DNA of 64,000 nt from Gonocerus acuteangulatus (lineage: Eukaryota > Arthropoda > Insecta > Hemiptera > Coreidae), in the NCBI GenBank assembly GCA_946811695.1, contig OX328123.1, positions 18,418,610 to 18,482,609 of the forward strand. Direction: 5' to 3'. Positions 9,547-22,300 of this stretch are shown one piece after another. A program made the translations under genes and the position numbers. The number at the start of each line of letters is the position of its first letter. Position 1 is the stretch's first letter. Under the pieces are notes generated by a model. The model did no database searches. It was given only the letters and a program-made list of their open reading frames with translations, and was not told where the DNA came from.

Positions 9547-12500
9547 GAGGACGTTTGTGTTTCTTCTGATGATATAGAACCAATAAAAAGCAATGGTATT
9601 TCAAAAACTGGGACCACTTCCCCTGAGGCATCCAGTAATACCAGTGATTCACCCACCCCAACTAACAGTGTTCATGAAAAAAATTGGTCATCCCACTGGC
9701 AATCTTTAGGTAAATTGAAATCTTACTCAAACTGTAACATATGATTTTTTTCAATGAAGTATAGTAGAAGTTAAGACTTGTCTTCAGAATGTTCTAACCA
9801 CAAAATGTGTTATCGTATCTTCAAAATGTTTTTCTTGAATAGTTTAATTCGTTTAATTATTGCTGTTTTCAGTTTGTGAAGAACAGCGGCAATTGTTAGG
9901 GACCGAGGAAGAGTCATCTGACCGGCAGAGCGATGGGGAAGTCGAAGGTGAAGTTTGGGAAATAACTCCTGAACAAAGAGAATATTACAGAACCCAATTT
10001 GCTTCACTCCAACCTGATTCCCATGGACTCCTCCCTGGTCATGTTGCGAGAGCATTTTTTGAGAAGTCTCGTCTCCCAGTTACAGAACTTCGGAAAATAT
10101 GGTATTATTTTTATAAATTTTTCTTGCAAGTTAATGAATAATTATGAAATCCCTATTCAGCTTATATCTGTTATGTAAGGTTTCTTTTTGCTCCAGTGAA
10201 AAATAGTCAAGAACTTTGACTTCAAAACCTCTCGGATATCTGTTTTGTTTTGAATTGTAGATTTTAGACTATTTTTTACTGGATTCAATTACCATTTCTT
10301 TCAAGTGTACAAGTATTTTATCGCAATTGACGCTATTGTAAATTATGTAAAAACAGAAAATGTCTGTGTTTTTATCGATGTCACTGTTTAATTGATTAGA
10401 AATCCTGTGTCCAAAGTTTTGTTTCCTGTTGCAGTTATTCTAAATAGTTAAGTTTTGAATCATTAGTGTTATTAATGATTAGAATTTGTACTAAGAAATG
10501 GTACGAGAAGCGAATTGGTTGTTTTCTACGTGTTAATTACAAAAAAATTAATACGCATTGTGCATTTTTATAATAGTATCGTTAATATCTGCTTGTGTTA
10601 CTTAATGTTCAATAAAAGTATATCATTATAGGAGTATATATTTATGAAACATTTGAAATTAAAGTAAAGGAGTTTGTTTTTATCTGTAGTAATTTTCCTA
10701 CAAATTTTGTGTTTAGGCTACTTAATTGTGTTGCCCCTAAATAGTTTGTCTTTAAGGTCAAATTTTTTATTTGAAATGTAAAATGGTTTTTCTTTCTTAA
10801 GAAACGTACCTATGAATGAATGAAATGAAATTATTCAAAAGTTGATGATTGTTTACAGTGGTTATTATTTTCATTATAAAATAAGAATATGAAACTGTCC
10901 GTAATATTAACAGTTAACTTGTTTTTTTTTTTTTTAATTTGGGTGCATTTGTGGCAGAGGCCATTCGCATTAAGCTAACTTGTTAAATAAATAAATAATA
11001 ATTTTTTTTTTATTATAAATTTTCATAGCTAAATAAATTTTCAGCTGTACCTATGAAGTCCATTTAGTTTGAATCCCAACTTGTACAATTTCACAATTTT
11101 TATACATACATAGATATACAGACACGGTCATGGATGGGTATATGTATCTAGGCAGCTGTCAGATGTCACAAAGGATGGTGCGTTGTCTTTGGAGGAATTC
11201 AACACAGCAATGCACCTGGTCGTCCTGAGAAGAAACCACATCCCAGTTCCTGATACTCTCCCTCCACCCTTAGTGCCTGCAAGTCAAGCTTCTCCACATC
11301 GGGGAAAACAGGTCTGTTTTAGTTTTGTTACAGGATTTTGAATAAAAAAACATTTTTTTAAATAGCTAATTAACTTGGTTTTATACATATTCCATTTTCC
11401 TGGCTTAATATGGTTCATGTAGAATATACTTATTATTACAAAACACTGAAAATGTTGAAAGATGATCTTTGAAAAAATTGTGTTTAAAATTTTTCCATTC
11501 ATTTATTTTGTAGTTCTTTGTGATGAATTCATAAGATTAGGATATTAAGGAAACAAGCTAAAATAAAAATTATATTTTATTTTTGTGGGAGAAAAGTATG
11601 TGTTAAGAGGTCAGCATTGTGCCTAAGTTTGCGAATTCAATTCTCACTACTGGTTTTAGTTTTTCCTTCCTGTCCAAAAAACGTTGGTCATAAATAAAAT
11701 TGCATTAAAATCAAAATAAAATATTTGGTAAAGTTTAGGGGCCTCCTCACCGATTTTTTTTACTGGCTGTTCTATAAGGTATTTTGATGAACTAAACACG
11801 ATTCCGTTTAAAAAAAAATTCGCTCTCTACTAGGAAGAAGTTATTAAGCACTAAAGTTCATTGTTATGCAGGTTATGAAAGCTAGCGTAAACAATATTTG
11901 TAAACATACCCATTTGAACTATTGATAAATTATTTATTAAAAATTAATTGTAAATTTTAGGGGCCTCCTCGCCCGTCGTAACTTGTCGTTTACGGGTATA
12001 CGTGCTATGCCTTTCTGCTCGCTCAAGAAGATATGTAAATTCTAGTCAATCTGACTCGCTGAAATCAATCAAATTCTATTAATTTTAGTGGGTTGGATTG
12101 ACTAGAGTTTTAATATCTTCTTGAGCGAGTGAAGCAAGCGGAAACGTATAGCTCGTATGTCCATAATGCGAAATAAATATAAAATATTAATAAGTAAAGA
12201 TGGATCAGTTGGGATTCGGCTAAAAAAAACCTCAATACGATTTTTGTAAAAAAAAATCTATATTAAGGACGTTTCGGCTACTCTTTGGTAGCCTTCGTCA
12301 ACAATGAAAGTGCCGGGAGGCAGAGGAAGACCAAAGTTAACACTTAAGTAACCATTTTGGAAGTGTCCTAGTAGTGAAAGTCCTTAGTGAAAAATCGTAT
12401 TGAGGTTTTTTTTTCCCAACTAATCCATCTTTACTTATCACCTCAATGGCTAACTATCTAAAACTATCTAATCTTCATTATGAAAATATTAATACTTTCT

Positions 12501-14978
12501 TCTTGGCGCTAATAGCCTTAATTGTCGATCTCCTAGATATCTTCTAATCTTTCATTTTCGGAAGCGAAATTAAATTTATTTCTATTTAACTCTTTATTCT
12601 CGCCACATTTTCACAATTGTACAAGGGAAGGCTTTGAGAGGTTAGGCAAGGGAGATAGTGTTTAATGTAATACTTAGCTAAAGCTAAGGCTGAAAAAAAT
12701 TTAAACTATAACGTTATTAATTCCACTAAGTGCTGAGGTATCAGTTATAGCCTGTTCAAATAAATCATTTAGTTTGATTATCCTTGTGCGAACATCTGGG
12801 ATGAAAACATTTGCGCAAAGGTTCTGCCATACACAGATTACCAATGACCCTCACGCTTAGTAAAAAACTGAAAATTGATTATGTATCGTTTGTGATCAGG
12901 GAAGGCTTAGTTTAGTTGAACAAGGAGGATAATTGTTTAATTTTTATCAGTATTTAGCTAAAGCCAAGACTGAAACCAATTTAAACTGAAGTGGAAACTC
13001 AGTAATAAGTTCATTAACACCCCTCCCTCCACAGGCAGACCAAACTCCCTCTCCTAGAGCGGCTGTACACACCCGTCTTTTTTTTACTTGGATTTCAAGC
13101 CTTTTGACAAATGTAGATTATTCATTTTCTTATGTTATTTGTTCTGTTTTTATTGTAAGTTTATCAAGAAAATTAGATAATTGCATTCAATCTTCTTAAT
13201 TGGGTTTGAGGCTATGATTGCGGAATAGCCTACTTTTAAAGTGCTGAATTATGCCAAAAATACACAATATTTCTTGATTTTAGAATCTCATGAAAACCTT
13301 CTTTAATCCTCCCCCCTAAAGTCTGTTTTCACACAAGATGTGTTGAACCCTTAACTTGTCTTCTTTTTTGTACATGGCCACCGCGCATGCGCAAACGCCA
13401 GTGGACATTTTTTGTGACGCTTTTATGTATCGTTTTTTTTTTCAGTTTAGTCATCGCTAAAGCTAAAGCATATTTATGCTAAAAAAATACGAATGCGTAT
13501 GGCCGCTCTAGGAGAGGGAGTTTAGTCCGCCTGTGTAGGGAATAGGCAGCGGGCCCTCTCCGCCTTCAACGAGATTACTCTCACTAGCTCACATCGCATC
13601 AAAAAGGTTAAAGCCCTGAATCTAATAACTACATCTGTACTAGGGTCTAATTAATTTTTAATTTTTTTTTTGTTTTAACTATTATATACCAATTCTTAAA
13701 TCTAATATTTTCTTTTTAACTATTTATAAACAAAGCCCTAAATCTAATAACTACATCTATGCTAGCTAAATATTATGTACAACTCCCTAAATCTAGTTAC
13801 TATTCACTATAAAAACCCTAAACCATTTTTTAAAATTATTATTTTTCTACAATTCCTTAAAGCTAACAACTATTTACAATAAAGTCCTTAACCTATATTT
13901 ACTTTTTTTTTTCTTCCCTTCTTTTAAGGCATGTCAACCCCTTGGGTCATTAATGCCTCGAATGTAGTTCTGGACGATGACCTTGCCACAGGCACATGTA
14001 TTCAGGAAACACTTTCAAAATATTTACTTTTTAAACCAAACTTTTGTATCTAGGAGTGCTCAAGGAAAGTATACAATTCTCGTGCTCCTAGAGTGATGAA
14101 TTAGGTTCTGATCCTTATTTACAATTTCTGTTTGTTTTTAGATGTGATTTTTAGATTTAGCAATGATTTTTTTTTTTTTTTGTTTAAATTGTTATTATAA
14201 GCTATTCAGCTTATTATAAGAATTATGCTATTAAGCTTATTATTTACAGTATTACTAAAAAAAAATTACCCCAAGAACATGTTTACCGTGCACACATCTT
14301 ACAGACGCTTGTTACGTTCAAAATTTGTATGTTACCAGTTAAGGGTTAAACCAGAAATTATCCCCCATTCCTGCTAGAGCACGCTCAAGGCTAAAGACAG
14401 CTCGCAATCAAGAGATACAGCTGTGGCTAGAATACTTGGGCGTCGCCTCTGGTGCACGACACTCTCCTGCGAGAATCTGTGGGCGTCCCATCGAAAGGGT
14501 TAAAGAGAAAATTTTTTCCAGGGTGTATCTCCAAGGAAATACAGACCACAGTATTTGTTCCCTTCAAACTGCTACATCTATTTGAACAGACTGTACCTAA
14601 TCTGCTTTGTTTAATAAGTTAATTTGAGCCCATGAGGAAACATTCTACTTTTAGCTCATGTATTGCTATAAACCATTATAAAAACACACAACTCTCTGTC
14701 ATTTATTTTCTACGAGGGGGTCCTGTTAAAAAAAAATGCTACCCGAACAAAATTCAGGAATTAATTATAACAAATCAATATATGACCGTTTAAAATATAT
14801 ATTAATTTAATAATGGGGGTCTCCCGTGGTCTAATGGCTAGCGCCTTGGATTCATAAGCGAGAGATGGTGGGTTCGATTCCCTACCTCCGGCAGGAATTT
14901 TATCATCCCATGGCTCGCTGGTAAAATTCCTCGCTGCACCCTGGATGTCGGCGCTAATGACCTAGATGTAGATGCGCC

Positions 14979-15024
<46 letters not shown>

Positions 15025-16242
15025 AATAATTTCTTATCTTTATTTCACGTGAATCATTTTCAAATATCTGTTTTATCAGTACAATTAATTCATTGTTAAT
15101 TTTCCTGTCTTAATTTACTTTGTAAACACATCTTTTCTTACATTTTACAGTGGACAAAATTTGTTGAATCACCTACTAGTTCCATTTCTTCTCCTGGTCC
15201 AAAACCTGTCAATTTTGATTTTCATAAAGCAGCTGTTGAACAGGTAATCTTTCCCATTTTACTTTTTTGGATGAATTAGTTAATATAAAATTAAATTCAT
15301 GTGTGATGAGTAGTTAAAATTAAATTGTTATGTTTGTAATTATAATTTTAAAGAAATTAAAACTTTACTTACATTTTGAATTATGTTGGGAGAGGTTACT
15401 GAACATTTTCGTGAATAATATACACACTCTTCTAATTCGTAGGATATTAAAGAAGTAGTTAAATTTCTTTGATTTCAATTTTGTGACTGGAAAAAATGTG
15501 TGTTCATTTAATAGTTGTTTCAATCTCATGCTGAATATAAACTTCATATTGTGACTTGTGAATTCGATTGTTTTTCTTCATATGATAATAAACTTATCTT
15601 TTGGTGTTCTTTGAATAAAGATTGTAACCTTTACTTCAATAAATGTATTAAGTGAAGAACAAATTAATGTCAACGAAAAAAAAGAAAAACAAAATATATT
15701 TTTCAGGTACATAGAAATATTTCATTCACTTAATTTGGTAATTGTGAAGTTTAGGGGCCTTTTCACTGATTTTTTTTGTTTTTTTATTATTTGTCATTCT
15801 ATTGCATATTTTAAACAGGAATCTGTTAAAAAAAAAAAAAAAAAAGTCGCTCTCAACTAGGAAAAAAGTTATCAAGCACTAAAGTTCACTGTTATACACA
15901 CAAGGCTAGCGTAAACAACAATATTTGTAAACATGCCCATGCGGAGGGATTTAAAATTAGGAAATAAAGAATTCTCCTTTGAAATGTTGATAAATTATTT
16001 ATTGAAAAATAATTGTAAATTTTAAAAGCCTCGTCACTTGTTGTAACCTGTCGCTTATGGAGATACGTGCTACGCTTTTCCGCTCACTCAAGAAGGTTCT
16101 GAACTCTAGTCAATCCAACTCGCTAAAATTAATAAAATTCTAATAATTTTGGCCCGTTGGATTGACTAGAGTTTAGATATCTTCTTGAGTGAGCAAAATC
16201 TGGTAGCACGTATCTCCATAATGCGTCAAGTTGAGAATTGAG

Positions 16243-16310
<68 letters not shown>

Positions 16311-19300
16311 TATATACACACACACACACACATATACATATATACATACATATATATACAGGGTGTCCCGTAAATGTCTAGTCATATTGAGAGGGGTGAT
16401 AGAGGACCCTTAGGGGAACAAAAAATGTTCTATGACGATTTCCTGAATTCTCGCCCATAAGGGAGAAAACGTTGTTTTATTGTTTTATCGAGACAAACAT
16501 GGTTTTTAGAAACATAATCGTTGTAGCTCCGTCCCAGGTGGTACTACTAGAAAGGGAGTGAAACCAATCGAAAGCTGAGTAAATTTACTATAAGACTAGT
16601 TGGGAGTAAACGTAAAAATGAATGAATGTAAGTATGTATATCTTACAAAAAGAAGGCAATTCTAAATTTCCTGACATTTTATTGATATTTCTTTCCAGCG
16701 TTACTCCTCAATGGGCAGGATCTGAGATTCCGGGTTTCAGAAAAACTTCCTCATTTAACCAGCTTTCCATTCATGTATCACAACCCTGTTTATTGAAGTA
16801 TTTGAACGGTTTAAGTACAAAAGTTTAAAAAAAACATGGATCTGTGAAAAGAAAATTATATTTTTTTCTTCAGTTTATTCAAAAAGCTGAAGGGAAATAT
16901 TTATTTTTATAAATGTTTACATAAATATTAAGTAAATATTTACTTAAAACAATAAAAAAAAATTACTTCCACGAATATAAAAAAAATTCCTAAAACAGTA
17001 AATAAATAAAATACACATTTATTTTGAATTTGTTAATTCAGGTAACTAATACTGGGTCCAGGAGGCGGTCATTAAGGAACCCCAACCATACATTAACCTC
17101 AAAAATTATTATTTTTACCTAGATCACGCATTTGAACACATTTTTCAGGAATGTTCTCTAGCTAGTTGCCGTCAGGAGGGACAGGCAGGTATCGGGAGGG
17201 TCCCGTCACCAGGTACCCTCGGTCATACGACTCCTGCCGTCTCCATAGGGTTAAGGAAACTTATCTGACTTTTTCTCAATTTTACATCAGAGCGTGATAA
17301 TTATAAAGGCATTAGCTAATAATTAAGGGATTTCTTTCATAAAATGCTTTTCAACAGCGAAAAAAAATGTGGAGAATGTTTCATTATTTTAAAAAAAATG
17401 TTTCTGAATAAATAATTGATGGTATATTTAAATAATTGATGGTAAATTTAAATTAGACTTCTTTATTACAGACTTTTACATCCCTGTGCAAGCTCATGTT
17501 TATAAATATTGTTGTTTAAGCTTGCTTTTAACCTGCATAATAGTGAACTTTATTTTTTTAACGGATTCATGTTTAAGGCATCAAAATACGTTTTAGAACA
17601 ACATGCAAAAAAAAAAAAAAAAAAAAAAAAAAAATCGGTGAGGAGGCCCCTAAACTTCACAATTATCCTTAATTTCTAATATATTTTAATAATTTGTTGA
17701 TCAGGCCCATTTTTTTACTATTTTGAACTTATTAAAAATATAATAATCATAGTAATTGAGAAATATTCGTTTTCTTTTTGTCTTTCTTTATTCTCTTTTT
17801 TCAGTGTTATGTTTCAATATTTAGTATATTTTTCTAATTGAGAAAACGATCTATTTCTTCTTGTAGATAATATTCATTTTTGATACTGATGGTACTTTGG
17901 CTTAGAAGAATGAGTGAGAAAACAAGTTTTAATAGTGGTTAAAATATGTTTACAAAATAATTTTCAGGGAGTCTTATATTTTTTACTGGAATATTCAGAT
18001 TTAATAGAAAATGACAATGAATTTTGTTTGATAATGTAACTAATTAATTAATTAGTCTAATTTTTTTTTATTCTTTATTTCTGATGATGATTATTTTGCT
18101 TACTCTGAAATCACCCTATCTATAAAATGTGATTCATGTAATTTCATCTAGATAAAAAAAGGCACTGTTTATGTGTATTAAATTCTGTTTTTTTTTTTAA
18201 TTTATGTTTTATAAGAAGGAAAGAAAAACAATATAAATGTTTAGTTGTCTCACTTAAAGATTTGATTATTTAACCCTTTCCTTAGTGTTGACTTATGTAA
18301 CAGACGAGGCGCGCCCCTGGAAAGGTTGACTTGTACAGCAGTCCGCCATTCGTCTCTCGTTTACCTCTTCCTTACAGCTGCTTTTTCCAGCAGTTCGACA
18401 TTGGGGCTATCAAGCGAGCGACTGAGAAGCTTAAGTTATTTCTTTCACCACTAGATGTCAGGTGAATCACCTTTTTGCGATGAGGGAGCTAGGGATGCCT
18501 GAGTTTGCCGGGTGTCTATACTGGTTTGTGAATGGGCCTTTTCCCCTTAATTTGGAGTTTTCTCTAAATCCAAATTATTAGCAAAAATTTTTATTGAGTT
18601 ATTTGTCTCCATTGGTTACTAAAATATAACTATATCACAAACAAACTCTATGCTTTGTATTAAAAAATGTAGTATATAAAAACTTTATTGGAACATATAA
18701 TTGCACAATTCAAGCTGAATATTCAGAGCTAAAACCAAAAGCGCTATAAATAATAAAATAAATCCTTCATTCAATTAGAAAATGTACATGCAAGTAGAGA
18801 GGAGAACAAGCAATGTGTTGTAACCAGGGCCTGTGCAGATTGTGAGATACCGCTTATCATTCTCCCCTGTCATTTAATGAGTAATTGTTAAGTTAAATAA
18901 TTAGTTTATTTATACATTTTTGAGACCGCGACTATGGCAATTCATCACAAAAAACTAATACCATATAAGTTAAATATTTAGTTTAGCTATTGGTGTCAAT
19001 TATTAAAAATGAATAAAAATAAAAAAAAATAAAAATGAAACAGAATAAAAGCGAAGGTAGCCCAGACATCAGCAAAATAAATAGATGCAAATAATATTAC
19101 TAAATTAAAACAATAAATATCAGAACTATAAATCATAAAAATATGACTCGCTAATGGTCATAGGAACAGATGCACCTTAAAAAAAAGATAATTGAGAAGA
19201 TATGGTCGACCGTTCGGAAGTAGGAAGCCTTTTTTTTCTAGCCTTTTTTTTTTTTTTGTTGTTTTTTGTTATTGTTTCTGTCCTTACCATTGTTATACCA

Positions 19301-22300
19301 TATATGTTTTTACAGCCCTGAAGATGGCTTGTATAGCAAGCCGAAACGTTGGCGGCAATAAATGTACATTTTAGCAAATAAAATGTGTTTTATTGAATAA
19401 GAACACTGACCGAAACCCCGACGATCAACGCTTCCTCCTTAAAAAAAAGATAAAAAAAAAAAAAAAAAAAAAAAAAAGAATAACTTTTTAAAAATCATTC
19501 ATAATATTGATGATCTCATTTATTTGTCTACGATTTGTTTGGAAATCACTCTCTCAGGAATGTTGCTATTAATATTATTTGACAGTCATAACATTTAATC
19601 ACTATTTTTTTTTTTTACATTGATATTTATCAGGTTCTTTGTTCTTTGAACCTACTCGGTTTCAAGAAATGGTATCAGTCAAAGCTACTATCGTAACAAT
19701 TTTGATAAAAATGAAAAGTTTTCTTTAATTATTGACCTAGACCTCTTTACTCGCCTGATGATATGACTAATTGTTTGTAATCAAATAGTGATACAGGATA
19801 GTAATTGCTCCTTATTTCAATCTGGGGAACTAGCTGCACAAAATTGACACGGACAATTTATAGGTTATTTATTATTATGGTATGCCATTATTTCTGCTCT
19901 AATTTGCATGTTACTTAATTTTATATTTGACTTTTTTTTTTCATTTCGGAACGAAGAATTCAATGATTTATGTTGTCTTGTAGAGTCATTTTGGTAAAAA
20001 TACATGAAATCTTTCCAAAAGAAAAAAAAAAAAGGAAATTTGTTCTTATTTTTTTTAGCTTGGAATTGAAAATCACTTTTTAATTAGTTTATGGTTATTT
20101 TACACTTTGACATTTGATTTATTATGCTCTGATAGAGTGATAACATGTCACCTGTGATTTATTATGCTCTGATAGAGTGATATCATGTCACCTGTGATTT
20201 ATTATGCTCTGATAGAGTGATAACATGTCACCTGTGATTTATTATGCTCTGATAGAGTGATAACATGTCACCTGTGATTTATTATGCTCTGATAGAGTGA
20301 TAACATGTCACCTGTGATTTATTATGCTCTGATAGAGTGATAACATGTCACCTGTGATTTATTATGCTCTGATAGAGTGATAACATGCCACCTGTGATTT
20401 ATTATACTCTGATAGAGTGATAACATGTCACCTGTGATTTATTATACTCTGATAGAGTGATAACATGTCACCTGTGATTTATTATGCTCTGATAGAGTGA
20501 TAACATGTCACCTGTGATTTATTATGCTCTGATAGAGTGATAACATGTCACCTGTGATTTATTATGCTCTGATAGAGTGATAACATGTCACCTGTGATTT
20601 ATTATGCTCTGATAGAGTGATAACATGTCACCTGTGATTTATTATGCTCTGATAGAGTGATAACATGTCTCCTGTGATTTATTATGCTCTGATAGAGTGA
20701 TAACATGTCACCTGTGATTTTATTTTTTCCTTCTCTTGACTATTGAGTTGGAAATGTATAAGATTTTGTTTTAGATAATTTTAGGCCTGTAAGAATCAAT
20801 TAGTGCTTGTTTCTTGACAGTTATGCGTTATTCGAATAGTAATCAATTTTTAAGTATCAGTTATTAGAACTACATTAGTTTTTATATAATCCTTTAACCT
20901 AAGTCTTAATGCTCCTCTAAGTCTATGGCTTACCCAGAATCACTGAGCCACCGCAAGGCTCTCTATTTAAATTATCCGCATTAAAATTACAAATGCGAAA
21001 ATGTACAATTTTGTTTTTTCCTTTTTCTTTCACGTTTTCTCTTTAATATCTTATATTTCATTTCAGAGTTGTCTTGAGTCAATAAAGCAGTCGAAAACAT
21101 GCACAAGAAAGTTTGAAAGAACTGACTTTTCAGTCTAGTTGGTTTTTTTGGGGGGGCAAAATTTGTTTATAATTTTCAAATCTCAATGCTTTTCTTCTGT
21201 TGTACAAAGTCTTACAGCTCAAGTTTTATTGAAAAAATATTTTATTTTTTTAATTAGGTGCTCTGACTGCCAGTCATTAGCACCAAACAAAATAATGTAT
21301 TCCTTTTTAATGAAGGATTCTGGAGGGACCTCTGATTGGGATTACTAGTATGAAAATCCCAATGGCAATATTTCGGGCTCAATCCTAGTAATTTTAAAAA
21401 AACACATTTAAAGACATTAGTTTTTATTTTTCCCTATGTTTTGGCTTGATTTAGAACCCTCTTCTACAATTATAAGAAGAGGGAAAAAAAAATTCCTTTC
21501 AAAACTATTTCTTCATTCTGTCCTCACATTGATTAATTCCTTACTCTTTCTATTTTGTTTTTGTGTACATAATTCTACCGCAGAATAATTCCAGAAATTA
21601 TTTTGTTTTTGTTTAAGGAAAATAGCCATTAACTGAGCTGGGCCAAATTGGTGCATTTCATTCTGCACTAACTCTACGTTTTAAAATCATATTATAACCA
21701 TTGGAAAATATGTTTTTTTCTTTAGGATCCAAAAATTCTCCATCCTGTTGCCTTGCGACTCACTCCAGGACCCGATGTGGAAGAAGGTGTGCCACCTCCT
21801 TGTGTGATACAAAGGCCACAGCCCAAAAAGCATACTGGTAAGTGAAACCTTTTTTATGCTCTTTCTATAATATGGTTTGAACAATACTAGTATAGTATTA
21901 TTGGTGCCAGAGTGGTATGTAACAATAATAATAATAACACTGCTCTTCATTTGTCAGCTGTTTTGCTAATTTGTCTATGAATCTTCTTGTTTCGATGGTT
22001 GTATTTCCAATGGGCACACATGTTTCTATACTTTTAAGCAGGAGATTATGAATAAACTATTCTATATTGTTTATTCCTTATGTTACAAAAGATTCTCTTT
22101 CTGTTATCGTTTGGCCTACTGTGTTGACAAATTTGCATTCTTTGTTTGATGTTATTTGTATATGACAAAAATAAGTATTAATTATCTTGTATTTCTCAAA
22201 ATATTCAAATACACTTCTTTTTTTCAGCTCCGGGTCCTGGTGCGATACCTCCACCTCCTCTCCAATCCCTCCCTGACGAGAGCGTGCTGTAAGTTAATAT

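Noticed and set aside
13600..13905. CCCTAAA-rich stretch as interstitial telomere
   Set aside because: Units are irregular and long; no run of a telomeric hexamer or heptamer exists.
13346..14352. Possible TTAA element with ACCCTTAACTTG-like ends
   Set aside because: Its left end lies inside the 13029-13535 fold-back element and the left flank is not TTAA; ends probably coincidental.
14815..14890. Candidate tRNA gene
   Set aside because: A and B boxes are present but the same unit recurs with a common body, poly(A) and target duplications, so it is the head of a SINE. The same applies at 35558, 47568, 27743 and 38517.
16129..16385. Tyr/Ile-rich minus-strand frames
   Set aside because: Produced by the (TA)n tract.
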